Shown piece after piece: positions 42,261 through 51,681 of a stretch of DNA of 64,000 nucleotides (positions are counted from its first letter, which is position 1; the number at the start of each line of letters is the position of its first letter). Location: contig UQFH01000004.1 of the NCBI GenBank assembly GCA_900540185.1, forward strand, positions 62,001 through 126,000, written 5' to 3'. The notes beneath the pieces were generated by a model, which was not told the DNA's origin, searched no databases, and saw only the letters and a list, made by a program, of their open reading frames with translations. The position numbers and the translations under genes were made by a program. The stretch is from an uncultured Eubacteriales bacterium (GTDB lineage: Bacteria > Bacillota > Clostridia > Tissierellales > Peptoniphilaceae).

Positions 42261-44043
42261 TGTCATGTGTTATTTTATTAAATAAAATCGCATATTTCGA
42301 AAGTTTTTCTTCGTGCAAAAGTTTATCGAGTTCATCTTTATATTGATTTGCATCGATTGGAACATGCGTAAATTTTTTAAATGCTATTGCATCTTTTATG
42401 TCGCCGCTTCTATCCATTTGTATGAATGCATCGTTTGTGATAAACGAGCCCTCTTCAAGATATCCCGACGGCATGCAGTTGTTCTTCGGTCGATTTATTA
42501 AATCGCTTCCAAAGATTACACCCTTGCTCTTCGGAATGCCGTAAAGATTTAAAAGTGTCGGCAAAATATCAATTTGCGAGCATGTGTTTTGAAAAACTTG
42601 GTGCTCGAAATTTTTGTTTCTTATAACAAGCGGAATATTCATCATGTCGTCGTACGAATAACCGTATACATAATCCATAAGCTCTGCCATATCCGAGGCG
42701 TCGACTGTGTTCGCAGCGGAAATCGCAAAGTGGTCGCCGTATAAAACAACTGTTGACCTTTCCATAAGTCCGCTCGTTTCCATTTTTTCAAAAAACATTC
42801 CGAGCGCTTTGTCCGCATAATTTATCGAGTTTAAATATCTTCCGACCATCGTGCCTTCCGCTTCATCTCCCGCAACTTTCAAATTGAACTTGTCCGGAAG
42901 GTTAAACGGCGTGTGACTTGAAAGTGTTATTATAAATGCACACACCGGTCCATTTTTTTCTTCTTCAATAATATAATCAAAAGTTTGGCTCAAAAAATCT
43001 TCATCGTTTATTCCGAATCCGATTTTATTTTCCGCCTCGAATTTATAATCCTCTTTGCCGAAAAACTTGTCAAAACCGAGATTTGGATACATTTCATTTC
43101 TGTTGTAATAGTGCTTTTCATTTCCGTGAAAAATCATAGTCGTATATCCGAGGTCTTTAAAAGCTTTCGGAAGTGAATAATACTCTCTGTCCGGAAAGTC
43201 CATATATACCGGCGCCTTTCTCGGCGGATATAAAGATGTGAGCGTTGCAAACTCAGCATCACTTGTGTTGCCGCGTCCGATAATTTGAAACATATTGTCG
43301 AAGTAAAAGCTGTTTTTATCCTCTGCAAATTTTCTCAAATTCGGAACGACATCTGCCCCGCGATAGTCTTTTTGAAACAAAAAGTTTTGAAGTGCTTCCA
43401 CCTGAATCACAATCAAGTTTGTTCCCTTTGCTGCTCCATAGAGTTTATCATGCTTGTCGGTTTTATAAATATAGTTTTTCAGCTCATTTTCATCGACCTC
43501 TTTTTTTATTTGTGCGGCTTCAATGCCGATTGTATCCAAAATGTCGATTCCGTGATACAAGACCAAATCCTGTTTCACAACTTGTTTACTCTTGTTGAAA
43601 TATAAAAGCTCAAGTACGAAAATTATAAAAATCAAAAATACAACTTTAAAACTTGCTCCTCCTGTTATAAATCTTATCACCTCGTCCGGCAAAAACGGGA
43701 TTATAATCAAATCGATTACAAGCACAAGCATGCTCCAGTCGAACAAAACGGCGAGCGAATCCCCGACTGTAGAGAGATGCTTTATCTGTTTCAAAAGATT
43801 TATAGTTGTGAGTTGGTTGAAATGTTTATAGTAAACGACGTCGATAAGCATAACGATTGAAAGTGTGTAGTACATGATCGCCCACCATTCAATACCTGAT
43901 CTTATCGAGAGAAGTTTCAGCCCCATGGCAAAAATCGACACCGAAAGTGTCGAAAATATAACCGTGTAGATGTAGTTCTTCTGAACATTTACTTTGCTGT
44001 AAAAGTAGAAGAACTTCACCAATATTAAAAGCATTAAAATCAT
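42247..44043 (-). CDS. LTA-synthase-like sulfatase-fold protein
   Basis: 598 residues. Five N-terminal helices (about 1-150) and an extracellular sulfatase-fold domain with VIQVEAL (Glu about 216), GRGNTSDAEF (Thr about 260) and VLYGDHFA (about 420). This is the LtaS/glycerol-phosphate transferase family using phosphatidylglycerol. It is similar to the fusion protein at 39012 but lacks its C-terminal extension. Its ATG overlaps the upstream stop (ATGA). Confidence 0.9.
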   Translation of the reverse strand: MILMLLILVKFFYFYSKVNVQKNYIYTVIFSTLSVSIFAMGLKLLSIRSGIEWWAIMYYTLSIVMLIDVVYYKHFNQLTTINLLKQIKHLSTVGDSLAVLFDWSMLVLVIDLIIIPFLPDEVIRFITGGASFKVVFLIFIIFVLELLYFNKSKQVVKQDLVLYHGIDILDTIGIEAAQIKKEVDENELKNYIYKTDKHDKLYGAAKGTNLIVIQVEALQNFLFQKDYRGADVVPNLRKFAEDKNSFYFDNMFQIIGRGNTSDAEFATLTSLYPPRKAPVYMDFPDREYYSLPKAFKDLGYTTMIFHGNEKHYYNRNEMYPNLGFDKFFGKEDYKFEAENKIGFGINDEDFLSQTFDYIIEEEKNGPVCAFIITLSSHTPFNLPDKFNLKVAGDEAEGTMVGRYLNSINYADKALGMFFEKMETSGLMERSTVVLYGDHFAISAANTVDASDMAELMDYVYGYSYDDMMNIPLVIRNKNFEHQVFQNTCSQIDILPTLLNLYGIPKSKGVIFGSDLINRPKNNCMPSGYLEEGSFITNDAFIQMDRSGDIKDAIAFKKFTHVPIDANQYKDELDKLLHEEKLSKYAILFNKITHDRIGS

Positions 44044-44603
44044 TCAAGGTCTTCCTTAAATTGTTTGTGTCTCAAAAAGTTGTAGAGCGCAACTACCAAA
44101 AGCACGATGATTACACCCGAGAGTATATAGTAACCGGTTACACCGATTTGTTTTACAACTCTCGGTTGCATTATGAGATTTATTCCGTAAAGAATTGCGT
44201 AAATTATCGTGAGCGGAAGAAATTTTTTCGTTTCTTCATCATGGTATTCGTGAAGAAATTCCTTGTAAAATTTTACCGGTTCTCTGTGAACGCTCTTTAC
44301 AAGCAAATAGTTCGCATTGTTTCTCGTCGGTCTTTCCACAACAGTGAAAGAAAGTCCGAACGCCCTTATATATTTTTTTCTCACATAAAGTTCAACATAT
44401 CCATATCCGCTTTGTTTATAAATATCTCTCAGTTCCTTGCTGTTTTGCGGAATCAAAAAGTTGTAAGTCTTGACACTTTTTTCAAGTTGCAAATTGTTTT
44501 TTTGAACATCTACAACTTCATACCCATGCCTCGTTTCCTGATCCAAATCTCTCTTTAAAGTTTCAGGATAACTTATATGTCCTTGCTTAACCTTAAATTC
44601 CAT
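44040..44603 (-). CDS. DUF2812-like membrane protein, function unknown
   Basis: About 187 residues starting at ATG 44603 behind GGAGGT. A soluble N-terminal half with no known motif is followed by two C-terminal membrane helices (about 128-147 and 155-176) and a basic tail. The EYHDEETKKFLPL region before the helices is charged. It sits between a flavoprotein and an LTA-synthase-like gene in one operon. The DUF2812 resemblance (soluble head, two-helix tail) is a weak impression. Confidence 0.5.
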   Translation of the reverse strand: MEFKVKQGHISYPETLKRDLDQETRHGYEVVDVQKNNLQLEKSVKTYNFLIPQNSKELRDIYKQSGYGYVELYVRKKYIRAFGLSFTVVERPTRNNANYLLVKSVHREPVKFYKEFLHEYHDEETKKFLPLTIIYAILYGINLIMQPRVVKQIGVTGYYILSGVIIVLLVVALYNFLRHKQFKEDLE

Positions 44604-46122
44604 CAATAGTTACCTCCATTATTTTTTCGGCGCACTTGAGTCCGTCAAGCGCCGCACTTACTATTCCACCTGCGTATCCCGCGCCTTCGCCGCATGCGAA
44701 AAGATTCGCTATATTCGTTCTGAAATACTCATCTCGATTTATGCGCACCGGAGAACTCGTCTTTGTTTCCGGAGCGGTTATTATTGCATCATCAATAAAA
44801 CCGTTCATCTTTTTGTCCATTTGAAGAAGCCCTTTTCTCAAATCGTCCGTAAAACCCTTTTCAAAAATCTCATCAATCTTTGTGTATCTCACTCCGGTCT
44901 TTATGCTTGGTCTTACATTCATAAGAGTCTTCGCTTCTTTGTTATCTATAAAATCTCGAACGTGAATCGCCGGAGCCGTGTAATCTTCACCGCCCAAAAT
45001 AAACGCTCTTCGCTCGATTTCTCTTTGATATTCAATCGCTTTTATCGGATCTTCGATGTCGTTTACCGTTCTTACAATCGCCGAGTTTGCATTCGGAAGA
45101 CCGCGGTCGTGAAAACTCATGCCGTTTACCGAAAGGTGAAACTCTTCACTCGCACTCGGCACAACAATTCCTCCCGGACACATGCAAAAACTGTAAACGC
45201 CGTTGTCGCCCGCCTTTGCAGTCAAGCTGTATTCGCCGTGCAAAAGTCTTCTGTGCCCGACATAGTTTCTAAACTGCGCTTTGTCGACAAAAAACTGACT
45301 GTGCTCAATTCTAAACCCGACCGAAAAAGATTTCCCCTCGAGTTTAACTCCCTCGGCAATTAAATTCAAAAAAGTATCCCTTGCTGCATTGCCGATTGCA
45401 AGTATCACTATATCATAGTAATATTTACCCGTTTCAGTCTCAATTCCAACAACTTTTTCGCCTTCAAAAATAAGTCTCTTAGCTTTCGAATTGAAATTTA
45501 TATTAACGCCTCTTTTGAGCAAATCATTTCTGAAATTTTTTATAACTTCCGTCATTATGTCAGTCCCGATATGAGGCTTGTGCATAATCTTTATATCCTC
45601 CGGCGCACCGAATGAATAGAGCGTGTCCTTAACGTACTCCTTGCGGTCGTCCTTGCTTCTCGAAGTGAGCTTACCGTCGCTGAATGTGCCGGCGCCGCCT
45701 TCTCCGAAAGAGATGTTTGACTCCGGATTTAAAACTCTTGATTCGATAAATTTAAAGACTTCCTCTTTTCTCTTGTCCACATCGGAGCCGCGCTCATATA
45801 CATCGACGCCGAAGCCCGCAAGATTTAAAATATGCGCCGCATAAATTCCCGCAGGACCGAAACCGACAATTCCGACTTTTAATTTGTTCTTCGGAAGCAC
45901 TCTCGGTTTATATTTTTCACGATATTTTCCGGAGCCCTTTATTTCAAAATCAAAATCCACCAAAAGCTTCAAATTGAATTTCAAAATGCTCCTTCTAGCA
46001 TCGAGACTTCTTTCTATAATTTCGTATGACTCCAACTTTAAATTGTAATCTTTTTTCGCCGCTCTCTTTATCTCCGAATCGTCGTAGTCGAGCGAAACAT
46101 TCACATTTATGGTTTGCTTCAT
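44593..46122 (-). CDS. COG2509-type FAD-dependent dehydrogenase, uncharacterised
   Basis: 509 residues with an extended N-terminal domain (1-85) and the dinucleotide motif VGIVGFGPAGIYAAHIL (about 83-99). GGAGTFSDGKLTSRSKD and VNGMSFHDRGLPNANSA are hallmarks of this conserved family, and the C-terminus has the second FAD contact GEGAGYAGGIVSAALDG. The substrate is unknown. It overlaps both neighbours, by 4 and 11 bases. Confidence 0.9.
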   Translation of the reverse strand: MKQTINVNVSLDYDDSEIKRAAKKDYNLKLESYEIIERSLDARRSILKFNLKLLVDFDFEIKGSGKYREKYKPRVLPKNKLKVGIVGFGPAGIYAAHILNLAGFGVDVYERGSDVDKRKEEVFKFIESRVLNPESNISFGEGGAGTFSDGKLTSRSKDDRKEYVKDTLYSFGAPEDIKIMHKPHIGTDIMTEVIKNFRNDLLKRGVNINFNSKAKRLIFEGEKVVGIETETGKYYYDIVILAIGNAARDTFLNLIAEGVKLEGKSFSVGFRIEHSQFFVDKAQFRNYVGHRRLLHGEYSLTAKAGDNGVYSFCMCPGGIVVPSASEEFHLSVNGMSFHDRGLPNANSAIVRTVNDIEDPIKAIEYQREIERRAFILGGEDYTAPAIHVRDFIDNKEAKTLMNVRPSIKTGVRYTKIDEIFEKGFTDDLRKGLLQMDKKMNGFIDDAIITAPETKTSSPVRINRDEYFRTNIANLFACGEGAGYAGGIVSAALDGLKCAEKIMEVTIDGI

Positions 46123-47627
46123 AGCGACTTTTCACCGTCGAGCAACCTTAAAATCGACTCTAGCATAAGTTTCGGCAACTTTTTAAAGTGATAATCTTCA
46201 TCAAAAACATATTCGCCGTTTATAAGTTTTGTCATTGCGCCCATCGTAACCGAAGGGATTCCGAGTTCCTTGCTAATGTCCAGCATATCCACATGTTCTT
46301 TTTTGTCTCCCGGCACAAGTTCCGTCGCCGCTTTTAAATCGCGATATTCTTCCGTAAAATCGAAGAACGAACTGTAACTCACTTCAGGGAAGAAAAATCT
46401 CCTCTTGATTGTGGGGTCAACCGCATTTATTGCAGATGTGACCGCAAGCATCAAATCCCTTTGTGCATCCGACGTCCCCGTAATGTCGACTCTGTGGAAA
46501 GGAAATTCCTCGAGATACAAAATCAAAACAGGCTCGTTTGCCGTTCTGAAATTGTCATATAGATATCGAACCATTCGAAGTCTTATTTCGCTCGGGTTAA
46601 CATCATCTTCGCGATTTTCCATAGTCTTAAACTTGTTTTTTAGAGACGCATTCACGACTTCGCCCCTAACGGTTGCGACTTCATTCAAATATTCATCCCA
46701 AGTGTAAATCTTCGGCATATTTTTCATCGGTGTGAATTTTATGTCACGTTTAAGACAATATTTTGCATATTTCGTATTTATTTCGTCAATCGACTTCTTC
46801 AAAGATTCCGTGAGAACTCTTTTGAACTCTTTCATAAATCCTACAATCGAGTGCGACACACTTGTTGTCGTGAATGAAACATATCCGAAAGCAGCACTTT
46901 GAAACTCAGTTCCGCCCGGAACGAGCAAACGATTTACATAAATAGGCTCGCTCACCTCGTTTTGATAAATATCCATTAGCTCACTGTTTAGAGTTATGTC
47001 TCTTACAATCGTCGAGAGAATGTAGCCCGGGTCAATTCCGTCGTAAAAAGCCGCGGTTCTCGCCATCTTTCCCGCAAAAAATATGCTCGGTCTCAAAATT
47101 GCCTGTGAGCCGAAGAATACACTTTCTTCGCCGTTTGAAAGATAAAGCGAAGTTTGGAAGAGCGCTTTAAAATTGTAGCCCTCATCCTTGAGCTCTTTTA
47201 CAAATTTCGACGCCTTTTTTATGCCCTCGTGTTCGCCATATCGGTCGCATACATTTATAAGTACAACTTTTCCTTCTTTAAGTTTTTCGGACAAATCCTC
47301 CATCATTTTAAAAAGTGCGGCAGTCGTCGCCTTCATCGACATTATGTCGAGGCGTGAAAGTTTTTCCGAAAGTGCCGGCTCGTCGATTGTGTTCACAATT
47401 AAAACCGCATCTTTTGATTCGCCCTTTTCCAAAATCGAAACTTGATTGAAGCGCAAAATGCTCTTTTCATCGGTCGATACAAGCTTTAAATTTTGCGGAT
47501 TTTCCTCGAAATACGGCAGCTCCATAAAAAGATTATATAGCAGTTTCGCCATATCGACTTCGCCTTTTGTATATGTTATGGCGTCCATTTCCAATAACTT
47601 TTGATAAATATTTTCTATATTAAACAT
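46119..47627 (-). CDS. RocB-like M20-fold protein, probably degenerate
   Basis: 502 residues resembling arginine-utilisation protein RocB of the M20 peptidase clan in layout: an N-terminal catalytic-like domain, a lid domain in the middle, and a late FFFPEVSYSSFFDF segment. The usual metal ligands (HxD, then D and EE) are not recognisable; the stretch expected to read HxDT appears as VNTIDEPALSEKL. It may be a non-catalytic homologue or bind a different ligand. It overlaps deoD by 13 bases. Confidence 0.55.
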   Translation of the reverse strand: MFNIENIYQKLLEMDAITYTKGEVDMAKLLYNLFMELPYFEENPQNLKLVSTDEKSILRFNQVSILEKGESKDAVLIVNTIDEPALSEKLSRLDIMSMKATTAALFKMMEDLSEKLKEGKVVLINVCDRYGEHEGIKKASKFVKELKDEGYNFKALFQTSLYLSNGEESVFFGSQAILRPSIFFAGKMARTAAFYDGIDPGYILSTIVRDITLNSELMDIYQNEVSEPIYVNRLLVPGGTEFQSAAFGYVSFTTTSVSHSIVGFMKEFKRVLTESLKKSIDEINTKYAKYCLKRDIKFTPMKNMPKIYTWDEYLNEVATVRGEVVNASLKNKFKTMENREDDVNPSEIRLRMVRYLYDNFRTANEPVLILYLEEFPFHRVDITGTSDAQRDLMLAVTSAINAVDPTIKRRFFFPEVSYSSFFDFTEEYRDLKAATELVPGDKKEHVDMLDISKELGIPSVTMGAMTKLINGEYVFDEDYHFKKLPKLMLESILRLLDGEKSL

Positions 47628-48319
47628 GATTCAAGCGCCACCAAAATCATATCATTGAATGATTTTTCCCTTTCTTTAGGAGTTGTTTGTTCTGTTAAGT
47701 GGAAACTGTCCGAAACAGTTAAAATCCCAAGAGCTTTTTTGCCCAATTTTTGCGCAGTTAAATAAAGTCCGTAGCATTCCATCTCAACTGCCAAAATTCC
47801 CAACTCTTCCCATCTTTTCCACTCGTCTTCGTTGTTGTTGTAAAAAATGTCGGATGAGAAAACATTTCCGACTCTAACATTCATATCGAGTTTTTCAGCC
47901 GACGTCACAGCTTTTCTAAGTAAATCAAAATCGCAAATTGCAGAAATTGTTCCCGGCAAATTAAATTGATGTGCAAAATTTGAATCGCTCGACGCCCCCA
48001 TCGCAAGGACGAGGTCGAAGAGTTTTAAATCTTTACTGTATGCTCCGCACGAGCCGACTCTAATAATATTTTTTACATCATATTGTTCGTAAAGCTCATG
48101 CGCATAAATACCGATTGAAGGAATGCCCATGCCCGATCCCATGACAGACAATTCTTTTCCCTTGTACTTGCCCGAATAGCCGAACATATTTCGAACGGCG
48201 TTGAACTGTTTTACATCTGTCAAAAAATTCTCTGCAATATATTTCGCACGAAGCGGATCTCCCGGCATCAAAACCGTATCCTTTATATCGCCTCTTTTTG
48301 CTTCGTTGTGTGGTGTCAT
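47615..48319 (-). CDS. deoD: Purine-nucleoside phosphorylase DeoD
   Basis: 234 residues of the hexameric PNP type. MPGDPLRAKYIAENF, VMGSGMGIPSIGIYA, IIRVGSCGAY, VEMECYGLY and the catalytic Asp in VSDSFH are complete. It cleaves purine nucleosides with phosphate. GGAGG precedes the start. Confidence 0.96.
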   Translation of the reverse strand: MTPHNEAKRGDIKDTVLMPGDPLRAKYIAENFLTDVKQFNAVRNMFGYSGKYKGKELSVMGSGMGIPSIGIYAHELYEQYDVKNIIRVGSCGAYSKDLKLFDLVLAMGASSDSNFAHQFNLPGTISAICDFDLLRKAVTSAEKLDMNVRVGNVFSSDIFYNNNEDEWKRWEELGILAVEMECYGLYLTAQKLGKKALGILTVSDSFHLTEQTTPKEREKSFNDMILVALESCLI

Positions 48320-48328
48320 AAAATCCTC

Positions 48329-48868
48329 CTAACGCTTTCTGATTTTTATCTTCGAAAGTTCCAAAATCGAAATCAAAACCATAAAAACTATATAAACTAT
48401 CGGTGAAATATTTCTACTAAAAATTAAAAGCACCGCAAGAAGACTTCCGCCGATTGTGATTGGAAGTCCCATAAAACTGTTGTCTTCATCGAGCCCAACT
48501 ATATTGTATCTCGCGAGGCGTAGAGCGCCCGCGCAAATCAGCATGACCGTCGCAATGCCTCCCAAAAGTTTAATATTGTTCGGCGCATGCAAAAAAACGG
48601 AATTGTATGCATGCACAGACGGCGCAACGCCGAAACTTATAATGTCGCCCATACTGTCCATTTGAACGCCCATGTCGCTCGAAGTTCCGAGCATTCTTGC
48701 TACCATCCCGTCATATCTGTCAGCAATCGCCGCAACCCAAATCATAGCAATAGCAGTTTTGTATCTCCCGCTAAGAGTTGCAACGATTGATATCGAACCG
48801 CAAACCATATTAAGTAGCGTGACGAAATTTGCCGCATTATTTATAATAATATTATTTTCTTTCTTCAT
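48329..48868 (-). CDS. pssA: CDP-diacylglycerol-serine O-phosphatidyltransferase
   Basis: 179 residues, about six helices, with the CDP-alcohol phosphotransferase motif DRYDGMVARMLGTSSDMG, continuing QMDSMGD (D..DG..AR...G..D...D, one G replaced by Y). It makes phosphatidylserine, the substrate of Psd encoded divergently next door. First gene of a leftward unit with deoD. Confidence 0.92.
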   Translation of the reverse strand: MKKENNIIINNAANFVTLLNMVCGSISIVATLSGRYKTAIAMIWVAAIADRYDGMVARMLGTSSDMGVQMDSMGDIISFGVAPSVHAYNSVFLHAPNNIKLLGGIATVMLICAGALRLARYNIVGLDEDNSFMGLPITIGGSLLAVLLIFSRNISPIVYIVFMVLISILELSKIKIRKR

Positions 48869-48882
48869 TCTATTTCTCCTTC

Positions 48883-48911
48883 TTGAGAATATGCTTCATT
48901 TATATTATACT
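48883..48911 (+). promoter_or_regulatory. Promoter of psd
   Basis: TTGAGA (48883-48888), 17 bases, TATACT (48906-48911). Its -10 shares bases with the -10 of the opposing pssA promoter. Confidence 0.65.
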
Positions 48912-48932
48912 AGATTTATTCTTAGTAATCAA
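48904..48932 (-). promoter_or_regulatory. Promoter of pssA
   Basis: Minus strand TTGATT (48927-48932), 17 bases, TATAAT (48904-48909), face to face with the psd promoter. Confidence 0.7.
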
Positions 48933-48953
48933 ATAAAGAACGGAGTTGGAAAA

Positions 48954-49658
48954 TTGAAACCATTTAAAATTTTAATAGATTTCTGTAATCTCGGTTTTAT
49001 AAATAAAATATTTTATAAATTGATGCGCACAAAATTTTCCGCGCTTTTTATTCCGATTTATAAAAAAAGTTATAAAATCGACGAATCAATAATTGTTGAC
49101 GACAAATTCGATTCGCTCGAAGATTTTTTTACACGAAAAATAGATATGACAAAAAGACCCGAAGGCGCGGGAAAATATATTTCTCCGTGTGACGGTTTTA
49201 TTAGTGCCGCCGGAACACTTAGCGAGGATAAAACATTCAAAGTTAAAGGTCACATCGTCGACACTCTTTCTCTTACCGGAGACTCTCAAAGCTACAAATA
49301 TTATCAGGTGATTTATTTGAGTCCGAGCGACTACCACAGATTTCACGCAATAGACGAAAACGAATTTGTTTCGTCGAAAACAATCGGCAAAAAATCGATT
49401 CCCGTGAATGACAAAGGTTTTAAAATTGGAAATCCGTTTTTAAAAAACTATCGCATAATTTTAAAGTCAAAAGATTATGCATACATTCCCGTCGGTGCAA
49501 CAAATGTAAACAGCATCGAGATAAAAAAGCACAAGTTTTTAAAAGGCGAAGAGATCGGACAGTTCAGTTTCGGCTCCACTATTGTTATTCTTTATAAAGA
49601 AACTCCCGGCACGTCAAAATTCGGTAAAATAAAAGTTCGTGAAGATTTATTTGCATGA
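48954..49658 (+). CDS. psd: Phosphatidylserine decarboxylase
   Basis: 234 residues from TTG 48954, with GGAG eight bases upstream; the longer open frame back to 48672 lies inside pssA and is not coding. YISPCDGFISAAG, YLSPSDYHRFHAI and the C-terminal FSFGSTIVILYKE, holding the Gly-Ser self-cleavage site that makes the pyruvoyl cofactor, define the family. It makes phosphatidylethanolamine from the PssA product. Confidence 0.93.
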   Translation: MKPFKILIDFCNLGFINKIFYKLMRTKFSALFIPIYKKSYKIDESIIVDDKFDSLEDFFTRKIDMTKRPEGAGKYISPCDGFISAAGTLSEDKTFKVKGHIVDTLSLTGDSQSYKYYQVIYLSPSDYHRFHAIDENEFVSSKTIGKKSIPVNDKGFKIGNPFLKNYRIILKSKDYAYIPVGATNVNSIEIKKHKFLKGEEIGQFSFGSTIVILYKETPGTSKFGKIKVREDLFA

Positions 49659-49672
49659 TTTGTTTTTTCAGC

Positions 49673-49702
49673 TTGAAATTGTGCGTCGATAAGTGATATA
49701 AT
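49673..49702 (+). promoter_or_regulatory. Promoter of the lipoprotein-LCP-fni-YARHG genes
   Basis: TTGAAA (49673-49678), 18 bases, TATAAT (49697-49702). Confidence 0.65.
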
Positions 49703-49748
49703 ATCAAGAGATTTCCACTAAAGAATGAATAGTTAAACTGGAGGAATT

Positions 49749-50657
49749 ATGAAAAAGAGACTATATCTTTTACTTTTGATAGTCTTTGTGTTATCTGTTT
49801 GCGGCTGCAAAGAAAGAAGCTACAATAACGGTAATAACGGCAGCGAAAACAACCCTGACACAACAGAAAATACAGCAAAAGTTCATAAAGACCTTAAAAA
49901 ATATATAAAAGAAAATATCAACACTTCCGACAAAAAAGAAAACACTGATTTTCTTATGGATTTGGAAGATGCACTCACCGAAAATCTTTCCGTTGTCGAA
50001 AACATAGTTCTTCAAGAGGACATTCAAAATTATCTTTTGAACAATTTTGAAAAAACTGTTTTGAGTGAAGAAGATATTGAAACGATTGAAGATGAAGACA
50101 TAAAAAATGAGCTGAAAAAGATTTATAAGTCCGGATATTTTGTCTTGAAAATGGGCGTAAACTATCTTCCGGCAATAGATTATAAAAGTTTTCTCATTGC
50201 TGAAGACTGTCTTCAAGACGACGTTCGTGAGTACTATGCCCTGAAAGCACACGGTGTTATAAATCCTGTGCTTGCAAGCGGAAAAGTTTTGATTAAGCCG
50301 GTTGAAATTTTAAAGAGAATAAATAATATTGAGAGTTTTATAAAAAAATATCCCGACTTTCCACGAAACAACGACTTCACCGTTCGCTATCAAAGTTGGC
50401 TCTATCTGCTTTTGACGGGAACAACTTTAAATCCTATTACAGACGAAAACAACAATCTGACTCACGACTATGCGGAGCTTGTAAAAGCGACGGAAAATCC
50501 TGTGACAATGGCGGAAAGCGGAATAAAAGAAGGATATGAATTACTCCAAAAGGCAAACTATTCAAACGATGAAAAAACAATGGCTTCTTTAAGGGGAATT
50601 GTAAAAGAAAAGACAGAAAATTTGAGACTAATTTCTAATAGAGAAGAGGATAATTAA
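49749..50657 (+). CDS. Lipoprotein of unknown function
   Basis: 302 residues. A signal peptide ends at VCGC, giving a lipidated Cys near residue 20, followed by an Asn-rich linker and an alpha-helical body of about 250 residues rich in acidic and hydrophobic repeats. No known domain is recognised. The stop overlaps the LCP start (TAATG), so it may assist in wall-polymer attachment; that is inference from position. Confidence 0.7.
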   Translation: MKKRLYLLLLIVFVLSVCGCKERSYNNGNNGSENNPDTTENTAKVHKDLKKYIKENINTSDKKENTDFLMDLEDALTENLSVVENIVLQEDIQNYLLNNFEKTVLSEEDIETIEDEDIKNELKKIYKSGYFVLKMGVNYLPAIDYKSFLIAEDCLQDDVREYYALKAHGVINPVLASGKVLIKPVEILKRINNIESFIKKYPDFPRNNDFTVRYQSWLYLLLTGTTLNPITDENNNLTHDYAELVKATENPVTMAESGIKEGYELLQKANYSNDEKTMASLRGIVKEKTENLRLISNREEDN

Positions 50658-51679
50658 TGAAAAAAAAGTTTATAATATCATTTTTGGTTGCATTTTTAAC
50701 TTTCACTGCTTTTTACGCCTATGCCGAGATTAATCATGCGCCAAATCCGTTTGCGAAATTGATCGGCATCGATGAGGAGCCGACTGCAAACGAACTGGAC
50801 AATGTCGAAAAAGATAAAACCGAAGAAGAGACTCCGGATGAACCGAAGGAACCTGAAACTCCCGAAAAGGAAATTACGGGCGAACTTTTCTTTGTAGTCA
50901 TGGGTGTTGACGGCGACGACGTCAAAGACATCAACTCCGTCAAAGGTCAAAGAACCGACACCATGATTTTAACGAAACTGAATTTTGACACGGGCGAGAT
51001 TGATATGATGAATCTTCCGCGTGACACAATGGTAAATATTCCGAACCACGGCACAAACAAGCTCAATGCAGGTCATGCATTCGGTGGAAACGAAGGTGCT
51101 ATGAGTGCAATAAGAGATCTCACAAATTTGGATTTAAGACACTTTGTAAAAGTTGACTATGAAGCAGTTCGAAATCTTGTTGATGCTATCGGCGGAGTCG
51201 AGTTTGACGTTCCGGTAAGAATGAAATACTACGACCCGACCGCAAAGCCACCGCTCAACATTGACCTTCAAAAGGGTCCTCAAACAATTGACGGCAACAA
51301 AGCAATCCAACTTTTGAGATGGAGACACAACTCCGACTGGACAACCGGCGGATACGGAAACGGCTCGGACATTTCGAGAATTAAAACTCAACAGGATTTT
51401 ATAAAAGCGACAATAACACAAGCGCTAACATTTAAAAACATCTTTAAACTCCCGTCAATTCTTCAAAAAGTTCTTCCGAATGTCGACACAAATATTTCAA
51501 TTGAAAAAATGATTTCGGCTGCGGCAAGTGCGGGAAAACTCGATGCGGATAATATCAGAATGGAAACACTTCCGGGAGATGCTCAATATATCGGCGGCGC
51601 AAGTTATTGGGTCTATGACAAAACAAAATCAAAAGAACTTATCACTTCCCTCTTTGGGAACTACTATATCGGAGATTAA
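50657..51679 (+). CDS. LytR-CpsA-Psr (LCP) family wall-polymer ligase
   Basis: 340 residues. One N-terminal membrane anchor (about 5-24), an acidic Glu/Pro linker (40-75) and the LCP catalytic domain: GQRTDTMILTKLN, NLPRDTMVNIP, KLNAGHAFGG, DAIGGVEFDVP and RWRHNSD with the conserved Arg/Asp. LCP enzymes transfer teichoic acid or capsule from undecaprenyl pyrophosphate to peptidoglycan, matching wecA/wecB elsewhere in the window. Confidence 0.93.
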   Translation: MKKKFIISFLVAFLTFTAFYAYAEINHAPNPFAKLIGIDEEPTANELDNVEKDKTEEETPDEPKEPETPEKEITGELFFVVMGVDGDDVKDINSVKGQRTDTMILTKLNFDTGEIDMMNLPRDTMVNIPNHGTNKLNAGHAFGGNEGAMSAIRDLTNLDLRHFVKVDYEAVRNLVDAIGGVEFDVPVRMKYYDPTAKPPLNIDLQKGPQTIDGNKAIQLLRWRHNSDWTTGGYGNGSDISRIKTQQDFIKATITQALTFKNIFKLPSILQKVLPNVDTNISIEKMISAAASAGKLDADNIRMETLPGDAQYIGGASYWVYDKTKSKELITSLFGNYYIGD

Positions 51680-51681
51680 TT

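Noticed and set aside
41997..42281. 94-codon plus-strand frame
   Set aside because: It lies over the SRP RNA and tRNA-Ser genes on the other strand.
48672..48953. Long N-terminal extension of Psd
   Set aside because: It is antisense to pssA and crosses both promoters; the TTG at 48954 has a well-placed SD and gives the family length.
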